DNA of 64,000 nt, taken from contig NZ_JAHSTW010000012.1 of NCBI RefSeq assembly GCF_019145195.1, positions 248,001 through 312,000 on the forward strand, in the 5' to 3' direction. The translations under genes were made by a program, and so were the position numbers. The stretch comes from Pseudomonas siliginis. GTDB lineage: Bacteria; Pseudomonadota; Gammaproteobacteria; Pseudomonadales; Pseudomonadaceae. Under the pieces are notes generated by a model. It saw nothing but the letters and a program-made list of their open reading frames with translations, was not told the origin of the DNA and did no database searches. Shown in pieces: positions 45,560 through 55,510 of the stretch; position 1 is the stretch's first letter, and each line of letters starts with the position of its first letter.

Positions 45560-45928
45560 TTACAGCACTTCTGGGGCGAGCGAGACGATCTTCATGAACT
45601 TCTCAGTACGAAGCTCACGGGTCACTGGCCCAAAGATACGGGTGCCGATCGGCTCTTGCTTGTTGTTCAGAAGAACAGCAGCGTTGCCATCAAAGCGGAT
45701 AATGGAGCCATCAGCACGACGTACGCCGTGACGAGTGCGGACTACAACAGCAGTCATCACTTGGCCTTTTTTCACTTTACCGCGAGGAATTGCTTCCTTC
45801 ACGGTAACTTTGATGATGTCACCGATACCAGCGTAACGACGATGGGAGCCACCCAGCACCTTGATGCACATAACACGGCGAGCGCCGCTGTTATCGGCCA
45901 CATCGAGCATGGATTGAGTCTGAATCAT
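45560..45928 (-). CDS. rplN: 50S ribosomal protein L14
   Basis: A 122-residue L14 starting MIQTQSMLDVADNSGARRVM, ending FMKIVSLAPEVL. It lies at the subunit interface and bridges to 16S rRNA. It is the first gene of the spc set, 23 bases after rpsQ of the S10 set; no clear promoter or terminator separates the two here, so the operons may be read through. Confidence 0.98.
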   Translation of the reverse strand: MIQTQSMLDVADNSGARRVMCIKVLGGSHRRYAGIGDIIKVTVKEAIPRGKVKKGQVMTAVVVRTRHGVRRADGSIIRFDGNAAVLLNNKQEPIGTRIFGPVTRELRTEKFMKIVSLAPEVL

Positions 45929-45951
45929 ATAATTTCTCCGACCCCTAGCCC

Positions 45952-46218
45952 TTAGACTTCCACAGCGCGTTCGAGAACATCAACCAGCGCCCAAGACTTG
46001 GTCTTGGCCATCGGACGAGTTTCACGAATAGTGACTTTGTCGCCGATGTGGCACTGATTGGTTTCGTCGTGCGCGTGCAGCTTAGTCGAACGCTTAACGT
46101 ATTTACCGTAGATCGGGTGCTTTACGCGACGCTCGATCAGAACGGTGATGGTTTTGTCCATCTTGTCGCTGACAACACGGCCAGTCAGCGTACGGACAGT
46201 TTTTTCGGCTTCAGCCAT
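45952..46218 (-). CDS. rpsQ: 30S ribosomal protein S17
   Basis: An 88-residue S17 starting MAEAEKTVRTLTGRVVSDKM. The ATG at 46218 gives the normal Pseudomonas length; a GTG at 46224 would add two residues. It binds the 5' domain of 16S rRNA. It lies 2 bases after rpmC. Confidence 0.97.
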   Translation of the reverse strand: MAEAEKTVRTLTGRVVSDKMDKTITVLIERRVKHPIYGKYVKRSTKLHAHDETNQCHIGDKVTIRETRPMAKTKSWALVDVLERAVEV

Positions 46219-46220
46219 GA

Positions 46221-46412
46221 TCACTTACCTGCCTGCTGGTTGAGCACAGTCTTCACGCGAGCGATGTCACGCTTAACTTGCGAGAGCAGATGAGACTGCC
46301 CCAACTGGCCAGTTGCTTTCTGCATACGCAGATTGAACTGGTCGCGCAGCAAGCCGAGCAGTTGCTCGTTCAGCTGCTGTGCGGATTTTTCACGAAGTTC
46401 ATTCGCTTTCAT
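46221..46412 (-). CDS. rpmC: 50S ribosomal protein L29
   Basis: A 63-residue L29, [20 protein letters not shown], two helices. The ATG at 46412 overlaps the rplP stop (ATGA), so translation is coupled. It sits at the exit tunnel beside L23. Confidence 0.97.
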
Positions 46413-46825
46413 CACATCACCGTCCGTTTAACAAAGGAGGTGGCGAGCGGCAGCTTTGCAGCAGCCAGGGCGAAAGCCTCACGCGCCAGCTCTTCAGAAA
46501 CACCCTCGATTTCATACAGGACTTTGCCTGGCTGAATCTGGGCAACCCAGTACTCCACGTTACCCTTACCTTTACCCATACGAACCTCGAGAGGTTTCTT
46601 GGAGATCGGCTTGTCCGGGAATACACGGATCCAGATCTTGCCGCCACGTTTTACGTGACGGGTCAGAGCACGACGCGCTGACTCGATCTGACGAGCGGTG
46701 AGACGACCACGAGCAACAGACTTCAGCGCGAACTCGCCGAAGCTGACTTTGCTACCGCGCAGTGCCAGACCACGGTTGTGGCCGGTCATCTGCTTGCGGA
46801 ACTTCGTACGCTTTGGTTGCAACAT
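46412..46825 (-). CDS. rplP: 50S ribosomal protein L16
   Basis: A 137-residue L16 starting [20 protein letters not shown]. It helps position A-site tRNA. The Arg hydroxylated by YcfD in E. coli (near residue 81) falls in an equivalent segment here ([15 protein letters not shown]). It is 12 bases after rpsC. Confidence 0.97.
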
Positions 46826-46837
46826 TTGGCGTACCCC

Positions 46838-47524
46838 TTACTTAGCAGCTTTTTTACGAGGCGCTGGTGCTTGTGGTTTCAGTTCTTCTTGGCGACCACC
46901 AATAACTTCGCCTTTGAAGATCCAAACCTTTACACCGATCACACCGTAAGTGGTGTGAGCTTCGTAGTTGGCATAGTCGATGTCGGCACGCAGGGTGTGC
47001 AGTGGCACACGACCTTCGCGATACCATTCAGTACGTGCGATTTCAGCACCGCCGAGACGACCGCTCACTTGGATTTTGATGCCTTTGGCACCAATGCGCA
47101 TGGCGTTCTGTACAGCGCGCTTCATAGCGCGACGGAACATTACACGACGCTCCAGCTGCTGAGCTACGCTCTGCGCAACCAGCATACCGTCGAGTTCCGG
47201 CTTGCGGATCTCTTCGATATTGATGTGCACAGGCACACCCATTTGCTTGGTCAGGTCCTGACGCAGTTTCTCAACATCTTCACCTTTCTTCCCGATAACG
47301 ATACCTGGACGAGCGGTGTGGATGGTGATGCGTGCAGTTTGGGCCGGACGATGGATATCGATACGGCTTACGGACGCGCTTTTTAGTTTGTCTTGGAGAT
47401 ACTCACGCACTTTCAGATCTGCGAACAAGTAGTCCGCATAAGTCCGACCGTCTGCGTACCAGACGGAGGTGTGCTCCTTGACGATTCCCAGGCGAATGCC
47501 AATGGGATGTACTTTCTGACCCAT
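46838..47524 (-). CDS. rpsC: 30S ribosomal protein S3
   Basis: A 228-residue S3 starting [20 protein letters not shown], with a KH domain (about 39-107; [18 protein letters not shown]) that lines the mRNA entry channel. The ATG at 47524 is used; the upstream frame to 47608 overlaps rplV. C-terminal tail is basic ([10 protein letters not shown]). Confidence 0.98.
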
Positions 47525-47537
47525 CTCTTCGACTCCG

Positions 47538-47870
47538 TTACTTGTCAGCAACCTTGACAGTGATATGGCAAGACCGCTTGACGATGCGATCAGCACGGCC
47601 TTTGGCACGTGGCATGATGCGCTTCAGCGAACGCCCTTCGTTGACGAAAACGGTGCTGACCTTGAGGTCATCAACGTCTGCGCCTTCGTTATGCTCGGCG
47701 TTGGCTACGGCCGACTCCAGCACTTTCTTCATGATCTCGGCGGCTTTCTTACTGCTGAAAGCCAACAGGTTGAGCGCTTCGCCCACCTTCTTCCCGCGGA
47801 TCTGGTCGGCGACCAAGCGGGCTTTCTGGGCGGAGATTCGAGCGCCCGACAACTTAGCGGCTACTTCCAT
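47538..47870 (-). CDS. rplV: 50S ribosomal protein L22
   Basis: A 110-residue L22 with the long beta-hairpin that lines the exit tunnel (about 80-100; [20 protein letters not shown]). The hairpin sequence shows no macrolide-resistance-type deletion or duplication. It lies 13 bases before rpsC and 11 after rpsS. Confidence 0.98.
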
Positions 47871-47881
47871 TTCCTTACCCC

Positions 47882-48157
47882 TTAACGCTTGGCTTTCTTG
47901 TCAGCCACGTGCCCGCGATAGTTGCGGGTACCGGCGAACTCGCCCAGTTTGTGGCCGACCATGTCTTCGTTAACGAGAACTGGGACGTGCTGACGACCGT
48001 TGTGTACTGCGATGGTCAGACCGACCATTTGTGGCAGGATCATCGAACGACGCGACCAGGTTTTAATTGGTTTGCGATCGTTCTTTTCCGCCGCCACTTC
48101 GATCTTCTTCAGTAGGTGAAGATCAATAAAAGGACCTTTTTTCAGAGAACGTGGCAC
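47882..48157 (-). CDS. rpsS: 30S ribosomal protein S19
   Basis: A 91-residue S19 starting [20 protein letters not shown]. The start codon is GTG (minus-strand 48157-48155). S19 lies at the head of the 30S and forms a bridge to the 50S subunit. It is 16 bases after rplB. Confidence 0.98.
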
Positions 48158-48173
48158 TGTCGTATCCCTCTAT

Positions 48174-48998
48174 TTACTTGCGACGACGGACGATCATTTT
48201 GTCGGTACGCTTATTACCACGAGTCTTCGCGCCCTTAGTCGGGAAGCCCCATGGCGATACCGGATGACGACCACCAGAGGTACGACCTTCACCACCACCA
48301 TGTGGGTGGTCAACCGGGTTCATGGCAACACCACGAACGGTTGGGCGAACGCCACGCCAGCGTTTGGCACCAGCTTTACCCAGCGAACGCAGGCTGTGCT
48401 CGGAGTTCGAGACCTCACCCAGGGTCGCACGGCATTCAGCCAGGACTTTACGCATTTCACCGGAACGCAGACGCAGGGTCACGTAGACACCTTCACGAGC
48501 GATCAGCTGAGCCGAAGCACCAGCGGAACGAGCGATCTGTGCACCTTTACCTGGCTTCAATTCGATGCCGTGTACGGTAGAACCGACTGGAATGTTGCGC
48601 AGTTGCAGAGCGTTGCCTGGCTTGATTGGAGCCAGAGCGCCTGCGATCAGCTGGTCGCCAGCACTCACGCCTTTAGGGGCGATGATGTAGCGGCGCTCGC
48701 CGTCTGCGTAGCACAGCAGTGCGATGTGAGCAGTACGGTTTGGATCGTATTCGATACGCTCGACAGTGGCGACGATGCCATCTTTGTCGTTGCGACGGAA
48801 ATCGACCATACGGTAATGCTGCTTATGACCACCACCGATGTGACGAGTGGTAATACGGCCATTGTTGTTACGACCACCAGACTTCGATTTTTTCTCGAGC
48901 AGCGGTGCGTGAGGAGCGCCTTTATGCAGCTCCTGGTTGACCACCTTGACCACAAAACGGCGGCCAGGGGAAGTCGGTTTGCATTTAACGATTGCCAT
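48174..48998 (-). CDS. rplB: 50S ribosomal protein L2
   Basis: A 274-residue L2 with the conserved C-terminal MNPVDHPHGGGEGRTSGGRH, including the His essential for peptidyl-transferase centre assembly. One of the largest basic proteins of the 50S; 14 bases after rplW. Confidence 0.98.
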   Translation of the reverse strand: MAIVKCKPTSPGRRFVVKVVNQELHKGAPHAPLLEKKSKSGGRNNNGRITTRHIGGGHKQHYRMVDFRRNDKDGIVATVERIEYDPNRTAHIALLCYADGERRYIIAPKGVSAGDQLIAGALAPIKPGNALQLRNIPVGSTVHGIELKPGKGAQIARSAGASAQLIAREGVYVTLRLRSGEMRKVLAECRATLGEVSNSEHSLRSLGKAGAKRWRGVRPTVRGVAMNPVDHPHGGGEGRTSGGRHPVSPWGFPTKGAKTRGNKRTDKMIVRRRK

Positions 48999-49012
48999 GA
49001 TGCACCCCTTCC

Positions 49013-49312
49013 TTACTCAGCACTGCTGCTGAAATCGAGATCTTGGCCTGGCTGAAGGGAGATAACTGCCTTCTTCCAGTCATTACGCTTGCCCAGACCG
49101 CGAGCAGTGCGCTTGCTCTTACCCAGAACATTCAGGGTAGTGACGCGCTCTACTTTCACGCTGAACAGGCTTTCGACGGCCTTCTTGATTTCCAGCTTGG
49201 TTGCATCGGTAGCAACCTTGAAAACGAACTGGCCTTTCTTGTCTGCCAGAACCGTAGCCTTCTCGGAAACGTGCGGGCCAAGCAGAACTTTAAATACGCG
49301 TTCCTGGTTCAT
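49013..49312 (-). CDS. rplW: 50S ribosomal protein L23
   Basis: A 99-residue L23 starting [20 protein letters not shown]. It is the docking site of trigger factor and SRP at the exit tunnel. Its ATG overlaps the rplD stop by 4 bases. Confidence 0.98.
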
Positions 49313-49911
49313 CCCAGCAGCTCCTCGAATTTCTTCACGGCCGACACGGTGATCAACACCTTGTCGTATGCGATCAGACTAACTGGATCGGAACCTTGCA
49401 CGTCACGTACATCTACGTGCGGCAGGTTGCGAGCAGCCAGGTACAGGTTCTGATCAACAGCGTCCGACACGATCAGAACGTCGGTCAGGCTCATGTTGTT
49501 CAGTTTGCCCAGCAGATCTTTGGTTTTCGGAGTTTCAACAGCGAAATCCTGAACCACGACCAGACGATCAGTACGCACCAGCTCAGCAAGGATGGAACGC
49601 ATTGCTGCGCGATACATCTTCTTGTTCAGCTTCTGGGAGTGATCCTGTGGACGAGCTGCGAAAGTGGTACCGCCGCCACGCCAGATTGGGCTACGGATAG
49701 TACCGGCACGAGCACGGCCAGTACCTTTCTGACGCCATGGGCGCTTGCCGCCACCACGAACGTCGGAACGGGTCTTCTGCTGCTTGCTACCTTGACGGCC
49801 GCCGGCCATGTAGGCCACGACTGCTTGGTGAACCAGCGTCTCGTTGAATTCGCCGCCAAATGTCAGTTCGGAAACTTCGATCGCTTGAGCGTCATTTACA
49901 TTTAATTGCAT
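49309..49911 (-). CDS. rplD: 50S ribosomal protein L4
   Basis: A 200-residue L4 with the tunnel loop ([28 protein letters not shown], here described as residues about 44-71) and a globular C-terminus. In E. coli L4 represses the S10 operon through a leader; the leader here looks too short for that mechanism. It is 12 bases after rplC. Confidence 0.96.
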
Positions 49912-49923
49912 GTCAGCTTCCCC

Positions 49924-50559
49924 TTAACCGCGAGCCTTGGCTGCTGGACGTACAACCAGGTTGCCGCCAGTAGCGCCAGGAACAGCACCCTTGACCAACA
50001 ACAGATTGCGTTCAGCGTCCACGCGCACTACTTCCAGGGACTGCACGGTCACGCGCTCAGCGCCCATATGACCGGACATTTTTTTGCCCTTGAATACACG
50101 ACCAGGAGTCTGGCACTGGCCGATAGAGCCTGGGACGCGGTGGGATACGGAGTTACCGTGGGTGTTATCTTGCCCGCGGAAATTCCAACGCTTGATCGTA
50201 CCCTGGAAGCCTTTACCCTTGGACTGACCGGTTACATCAACCAGTTGACCAGCGGCGAAGATTTCAGCGTTGATCAGATCGCCAGCCTGGTACTCGCCTT
50301 CTTCAAGGCGGAATTCCATGGTGGTGCGACCAGCGGCAACGTTCGCTTTAGCGAAGTGGCCAGCCTGAGCTGCTGTTACACGCGAAGCGCGACGCTCGCC
50401 GACAGTGACTTGCACTGCACGATAGCCATCGGTCTCTTCAGTTTTGAACTGGGTGACGCGATTCGGCTCGATCTCAATGACCGTGACCGGAATGGAGACA
50501 CCTTCTTCGGTGAAAATACGGGTCATACCGCATTTACGACCGACTACACCAATAGTCAT
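49924..50559 (-). CDS. rplC: 50S ribosomal protein L3
   Basis: A 211-residue L3 starting MTIGVVGRKCGMTRIFTEEG, with the W-finger region GHMGAERVTVQSLEVV and GNSVSHRVPGSIGQCQTPGR near the methylated Gln. The ATG at 50559 is used; the frame extends to 50592. It lies 80 bases after rpsJ. Confidence 0.97.
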   Translation of the reverse strand: MTIGVVGRKCGMTRIFTEEGVSIPVTVIEIEPNRVTQFKTEETDGYRAVQVTVGERRASRVTAAQAGHFAKANVAAGRTTMEFRLEEGEYQAGDLINAEIFAAGQLVDVTGQSKGKGFQGTIKRWNFRGQDNTHGNSVSHRVPGSIGQCQTPGRVFKGKKMSGHMGAERVTVQSLEVVRVDAERNLLLVKGAVPGATGGNLVVRPAAKARG

Positions 50560-50639
50560 GTTGTAAACCTCATGAGTGTACGGGGCTTTCACCCGCTATG
50601 GCCGCCCATTTCAGAGCGTTACACGACCAAGACCGAGTC

Positions 50640-50951
50640 TTAGCCGAGGCTGATCTGCACTTCCACACCGGCCGCAAGATCAAGCTTCATCAGCGCGTCA
50701 ACGGTTTTATCCGTTGGCTGGACGATGTCCAGAACACGCTTATGAGTGCGGATCTCGTACTGGTCACGCGCGTCTTTGTTGACGTGCGGGGAAACCAGAA
50801 CGGTGAACCGCTCTTTACGGGTAGGCAGTGGAATTGGACCACGCACTTGAGCACCAGTACGTTTCGCGGTTTCCACGATTTCCTGGGTTGATTGGTCGAT
50901 CAGGCGATGGTCAAAAGCCTTCAACCTGATACGGATTTGCTGATTTTGCAT
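50640..50951 (-). CDS. rpsJ: 30S ribosomal protein S10 (NusE)
   Basis: A 103-residue S10 starting [20 protein letters not shown]. It is part of the 30S head and, as NusE, binds NusB in antitermination of rRNA operons. It is the first gene of the S10 operon, driven by a near-consensus promoter at 51014-51042. Confidence 0.98.
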
Positions 50952-50981
50952 TGGATTTCAGACTCCGGCTGCTATTCCCAC

Positions 50982-50998
50982 CGGGCGCAATACGCCCG
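50982..50998 (-). promoter_or_regulatory. Single hairpin in the short S10 operon leader
   Basis: CGGGCG and CGCCCG form a 6-bp stem with a 5-base loop in the leader of about 55 bases between the promoter and rpsJ. The E. coli leader carrying the L4 target is much longer, so a different or absent control is likely. Confidence 0.45.
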
Positions 50999-51013
50999 TT
51001 AAAAGGAGGCGCA

Positions 51014-51042
51014 ATTCTATAGACGCCCCCGATAGGTGTCAA
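51014..51042 (-). promoter_or_regulatory. Sigma70 promoter of the S10 operon
   Basis: On the minus strand a perfect -35 TTGACA (51037-51042) and TAGAAT -10 (51014-51019) are 17 bases apart. It sits just after the tuf terminator, so the S10 operon starts independently of str. Confidence 0.85.
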
Positions 51043-51048
51043 CCCAAT

Positions 51049-51078
51049 AAAAAAGCCCCCGCTGAGCGGGGGCTTTTT
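51049..51078. terminator. Terminator of the str operon after tuf
   Basis: AAAAAGCCCCCGC pairs with GCGGGGGCTTTTT around a TGA loop, 28 bases beyond the tuf stop on the minus strand. Confidence 0.95.
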
Positions 51079-51105
51079 CAATCCATCAAGCTGACTTTAA
51101 AAGTC

Positions 51106-52299
51106 TTACTCGATGATTTTGGCTACGACGCCAGCGCCGACGGTACGACCGCCTTCACGGATAGCGAAACGCAGACCATCTTCCATCGCGATGGTTTTGA
51201 TCAGGGTAACAGTCATCTGAATGTTGTCACCTGGCATTACCATTTCAACGCCTTCTGGCAGCTCGCAGTTACCAGTCACGTCAGTAGTACGGAAGTAGAA
51301 CTGTGGACGGTAGCCTTTGAAGAACGGAGTGTGACGACCGCCTTCTTCCTTGCTCAGAACGTAAACTTCTGCGGTGAACTTGGTGTGCGGCTTGACCGAA
51401 CCTGGCTTGACCAGAACCTGGCCACGCTCAACGTCGTCACGCTTGGTACCACGCAGCAGAACGCCGCAGTTCTCGCCAGCACGACCTTCGTCGAGCAGCT
51501 TGCGGAACATTTCAACACCGGTGCAAGTAGTAACGGTGGTGTCACGCAGACCAACGATTTCCAGCGGATCCTGAACGCGAACGATACCGCGCTCGATACG
51601 ACCAGTCACAACAGTACCGCGACCCGAGATCGAGAATACGTCTTCGATTGGCATCAGGAATGGCTTGTCGATCATACGAACTGGTTCTGGGATGTAGGCA
51701 TCCAGAGTTTCAACCAGTTTCTTGACGGCAGTGGTGCCCATCTCGTTGTCGTCTTTGCCTTCCAGCGCCATACGAGCCGAACCGATGATGATCGGAGTGT
51801 CGTCGCCCGGGAAGTCGTAAGTCGACAGCAGGTCACGAACCTCCATCTCAACCAGCTCCAGCAGCTCAGCGTCGTCTACCAGGTCAGCCTTGTTCAGGAA
51901 GACCACGATGTACGGAACGCCAACCTGACGGGACAGCAGGATGTGCTCACGGGTTTGCGGCATCGGACCATCAGCGGCCGAGCAAACCAGGATAGCGCCG
52001 TCCATCTGAGCAGCACCGGTGATCATGTTCTTCACGTAGTCAGCGTGACCTGGGCAGTCAACGTGAGCGTAGTGACGGATCTTCGAGTTGTACTCAACGT
52101 GCGCGGTGTTGATGGTGATACCGCGAGCTTTTTCTTCTGGTGCGCTGTCGATCTTGTCGAAGTCAACGATTGCAGAACCGAAAACTTCGGAGCAAACGCG
52201 AGTCAGAGCAGCAGTCAGAGTGGTTTTACCGTGGTCAACGTGACCGATGGTGCCAACGTTGACGTGCGGTAGGGAACGATCAAATTTTTCTTTAGCCAC
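51106..52299 (-). CDS. tuf: Elongation factor Tu
   Basis: A 397-residue GTPase with GHVDHGKTT (P-loop), DCPGHADY (switch II) and NKADLVDD (G4). It delivers aminoacyl-tRNA to the ribosome. The start codon is GTG, minus-strand 52299-52297, reading MAKEKFDRSLPHVNVG. It is 31 bases after fusA. Pseudomonads normally have a second near-identical copy near tRNA genes, so tufA/tufB assignment is left open. Confidence 0.97.
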   Translation of the reverse strand: MAKEKFDRSLPHVNVGTIGHVDHGKTTLTAALTRVCSEVFGSAIVDFDKIDSAPEEKARGITINTAHVEYNSKIRHYAHVDCPGHADYVKNMITGAAQMDGAILVCSAADGPMPQTREHILLSRQVGVPYIVVFLNKADLVDDAELLELVEMEVRDLLSTYDFPGDDTPIIIGSARMALEGKDDNEMGTTAVKKLVETLDAYIPEPVRMIDKPFLMPIEDVFSISGRGTVVTGRIERGIVRVQDPLEIVGLRDTTVTTCTGVEMFRKLLDEGRAGENCGVLLRGTKRDDVERGQVLVKPGSVKPHTKFTAEVYVLSKEEGGRHTPFFKGYRPQFYFRTTDVTGNCELPEGVEMVMPGDNIQMTVTLIKTIAMEDGLRFAIREGGRTVGAGVVAKIIE

Positions 52300-52330
52300 G
52301 ACAATTAACTCCTAGCCTAAAGGGGCTGAA

Positions 52331-54436
52331 TCAGCCTTGTTTTTTGGTTACGGATTCGACGATGTGCGACGGAGCCGTATCATATTTTTTGAATTCCATA
52401 GAGTAGCTTGCGCGACCCTGGGACATGGAACGAACGTCGGTCGCATAACCGAACATCTCACCCAGTGGAACCTCGGCACGGATAACCTTGCCGGACACTG
52501 TGTCTTCCATACCCTGGATCATGCCGCGACGACGGTTAAGGTCGCCCATCACATCACCCATATAGTCTTCAGGCGTAACAACCTCTACCGCCATGATCGG
52601 CTCGAGCAACTCACCACCACCCTTCTGGGCCAGTTGCTTGGTCGCCATGGAAGCAGCCACTTTAAACGCCATCTCGTTGGAGTCGACGTCGTGGTAAGAA
52701 CCATCGAACACGGTAGCCTTCAGGCCGATCAGCGGATAGCCGGCAACAACGCCGTTCTTCATCTGCTCTTCGATACCCTTCTGGATAGCCGGGATGTATT
52801 CCTTAGGAACCACACCACCTACAACTTCGTTCACGAATTGCAGACCTTCCTGACCTTCGTCAGCAGGAGCAAAACGGATCCAGCAGTGACCGAACTGGCC
52901 GCGACCACCGGACTGACGAACGAACTTGCCTTCGATTTCACAGTTCTTCGTGATGCGCTCACGATACGAAACCTGAGGCTTGCCGATGTTGGCTTCGACG
53001 TTGAACTCACGGCGCATCCGGTCAACCAGGATGTCCAGGTGCAGCTCGCCCATGCCGGAGATGATCGTCTGACCAGTCTCTTCATCAGTTTTAACACGGA
53101 AAGACGGGTCTTCCTGAGCAAGCTTGCCCAGAGCGATACCCATTTTTTCCTGGTCATCCTTGGTCTTAGGCTCTACGGCAACCGAAATAACCGGCTCCGG
53201 GAAGTCCATGCGAACCAGGATGATTGGCTTGTCAGCGTTGCAGAGGGTTTCACCAGTGGTGACGTCCTTCATGCCGATCAGGGCCGCGATGTCACCAGCG
53301 CGTACTTCCTTGATCTCTTCACGGGCGTTTGCGTGCATTTGCACCATACGACCCACGCGCTCTTTCTTGCCTTTGACCGAGTTGATCACGCCGTCGCCGG
53401 AGTTCAACACGCCCGAGTAAACGCGAACGAAGGTCAGAGTACCCACGAATGGGTCGGTAGCGATCTTGAACGCCAGAGCCGCGAAAGGCTCGTTGTCGTC
53501 TGCATGACGCTCCATCTCTTCTTCCTCGTTATCAGGGTTGGAACCCTTGATAGCAGGAATGTCGGTCGGAGCAGGCAGGTAGTCGATAACGGCGTCGAGA
53601 ACCAGGGGAACGCCCTTGTTCTTGAACGAAGAACCGCAAACGGCCAGAACGATTTCGCCGGCGATAGTACGCTGACGCAAAGCAGCCTTGATCTCTTCGA
53701 TCGACAGCTCTTCGCCTTCCAGGTACTTGTTCATCAGCTCTTCGTTGGCTTCGGCGGCAGCTTCAACCATGTTGTTGCGCCACTCTTCCGCCAGCTCCTG
53801 CAGCTCGGCAGGAATGTCCTTGCGAACAGGGACCATACCTTTGTCAGAGTCATTCCAGTAAACAGCTTGCATGTTGATCAGATCGATCTGACCCTGGAAG
53901 TTGTCTTCGGAACCGATGGCCAACTGGATCGGCACCGGAGTGTGACCCAGACGCTGCTTGATCTGACCGATCACGCGCAGGAAGTTGGCGCCGGCACGGT
54001 CCATCTTGTTTACGTAAACAAGACGTGGAACGCCGTATTTGTTGGCTTGACGCCATACGGTTTCCGACTGCGGCTCAACACCCGAAGTACCGCAGAACAC
54101 AACGACAGCGCCGTCGAGTACGCGCAGGGAACGCTCAACTTCAATGGTGAAGTCAACGTGGCCCGGGGTATCGATTACGTTGAAACGGTGCTCGTGAGAG
54201 TACTGCTTCTCGGAACCTTTCCAGAAGGCGGTAATGGCAGCAGAAGTAATGGTAATACCACGCTCCTGCTCCTGAACCATCCAGTCTGTGGTCGCGGCGC
54301 CATCATGCACCTCGCCCATTTTGTGACTTTTGCCGGTGTAAAACAGCACGCGCTCGGTGGTGGTGGTTTTACCAGCATCCACGTGAGCGACGATACCGAT
54401 GTTACGGTAGCGGCTAATCGGAGTAGTACGAGCCAT
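52331..54436 (-). CDS. fusA: Elongation factor G
   Basis: A 701-residue five-domain GTPase with AHVDAGKTTTTER (P-loop), DTPGHVDF and NKMDRAGA. It drives ribosomal translocation. The conserved domain II-V boundaries look intact and no fusidic acid resistance-type change was judged from sequence. It sits 30 bases after rpsG in the str operon; it is the canonical fusA1 copy by position. Confidence 0.97.
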   Translation of the reverse strand: MARTTPISRYRNIGIVAHVDAGKTTTTERVLFYTGKSHKMGEVHDGAATTDWMVQEQERGITITSAAITAFWKGSEKQYSHEHRFNVIDTPGHVDFTIEVERSLRVLDGAVVVFCGTSGVEPQSETVWRQANKYGVPRLVYVNKMDRAGANFLRVIGQIKQRLGHTPVPIQLAIGSEDNFQGQIDLINMQAVYWNDSDKGMVPVRKDIPAELQELAEEWRNNMVEAAAEANEELMNKYLEGEELSIEEIKAALRQRTIAGEIVLAVCGSSFKNKGVPLVLDAVIDYLPAPTDIPAIKGSNPDNEEEEMERHADDNEPFAALAFKIATDPFVGTLTFVRVYSGVLNSGDGVINSVKGKKERVGRMVQMHANAREEIKEVRAGDIAALIGMKDVTTGETLCNADKPIILVRMDFPEPVISVAVEPKTKDDQEKMGIALGKLAQEDPSFRVKTDEETGQTIISGMGELHLDILVDRMRREFNVEANIGKPQVSYRERITKNCEIEGKFVRQSGGRGQFGHCWIRFAPADEGQEGLQFVNEVVGGVVPKEYIPAIQKGIEEQMKNGVVAGYPLIGLKATVFDGSYHDVDSNEMAFKVAASMATKQLAQKGGGELLEPIMAVEVVTPEDYMGDVMGDLNRRRGMIQGMEDTVSGKVIRAEVPLGEMFGYATDVRSMSQGRASYSMEFKKYDTAPSHIVESVTKKQG

Positions 54437-54466
54437 AAAGCCCTCGCAAAATTAGTGAAGCTAAAA

Positions 54467-54940
54467 TTAGAAGCGGTAGTGCGAGAAAGCTTTGTTAGCT
54501 TCGGCCATACGGTGCACGTCTTCACGCTTCTTAACAGCAGCACCTTTACCTTCAGCAGCATCCAGCAGTTCGCCAGCCAAACGCAGAGCCATAGACTTCT
54601 CGCCGCGCTTACGGGCGAAGTCTACCAACCAGCGCATTGCCAGAGCGTTACGACGGGAAGGACGAACCTCGACCGGAACCTGGTAAGTAGCACCACCAAC
54701 GCGGCGCGACTTCACTTCGACCAGCGGAGCGATGGCGTCGAGTGCTTTTTCGAAGAGTTCCAGGGGATCGGTGCCAGCCTTACGGGCCGCAACGGTTTCC
54801 AGGGCACCATAAACGATACGCTCGGCAACGGCTTTCTTGCCGCTTTCCATAACGTGGTTCATGAATTTGGCGAGGATCTGGCTTCCGTATTTCGGATCGT
54901 CCAGAATCTCACGCTTTGCTGCTACGCGACGTCTTGGCAT
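54467..54940 (-). CDS. rpsG: 30S ribosomal protein S7
   Basis: A 157-residue S7 starting MPRRRVAAKREILDDPKYGS, ending ADEANKAFSHYRF-type tail (MAEANKAFSHYRF). It organises the 3' domain of 16S rRNA and, in E. coli, represses the str operon. A 107-base gap follows rpsL; no repressor fold was confirmed in it. Confidence 0.97.
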   Translation of the reverse strand: MPRRRVAAKREILDDPKYGSQILAKFMNHVMESGKKAVAERIVYGALETVAARKAGTDPLELFEKALDAIAPLVEVKSRRVGGATYQVPVEVRPSRRNALAMRWLVDFARKRGEKSMALRLAGELLDAAEGKGAAVKKREDVHRMAEANKAFSHYRF

Positions 54941-55047
54941 GATAAGCCCTCAAGCGGTCTTCAGGTTAGCTCGGGACAGATCCAGAGGATGCGTGCCCGA
55001 CCTTACTCTTATCGACTCAATAAAATAAAAATCTGCAAAACGGCCGA

Positions 55048-55419
55048 TTACTTCGGACGCTTGGTACCGTACTTCGAGCGACCCTGGTTACGGCCTTTAA
55101 CGCCGGAAGTATCCAAGGAGCCGCGAACGGTGTGGTAACGAACACCTGGCAAGTCTTTTACACGACCGCCGCGGATCAGTACCACGCTGTGCTCTTGCAG
55201 GTTGTGGCCTTCACCACCGATGTACGAGGAAACCTCGAAACCGTTGGTCAGACGCACACGGCATACTTTACGCAGTGCCGAGTTAGGTTTTTTCGGCGTG
55301 GTGGTGTACACACGGGTGCACACGCCACGACGTTGCGGGCAGTTCTGCAGCGCAGGTACGTCGGATTTCTCGACGATACGCTTACGCGGCTGACGTACCA
55401 GCTGGTTGATAGTTGCCAT
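55048..55419 (-). CDS. rpsL: 30S ribosomal protein S12
   Basis: A 123-residue S12 with the decoding-centre segments [13 protein letters not shown] (Lys43) and [13 protein letters not shown] (Lys88, and the Asp89 modified by RimO). Lys43 and Lys88 are the streptomycin-sensitive wild-type residues. It is the first gene of str, driven by the promoter at 55511-55539. Confidence 0.98.
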
Positions 55420-55510
55420 CTACTAGCTCCACTGTTGTCTTGCGACGCTATTGTCTTGCAAGAAAAGCAAAATGGCAGGAACGAATTCCCGCCAAATTTA
55501 GGGGATCAAG

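Noticed and set aside
52337..55138. 933-codon open frame opposite fusA and rpsG
   Set aside because: Codon-aligned antisense artefact of highly biased translation genes; it crosses two gene boundaries.
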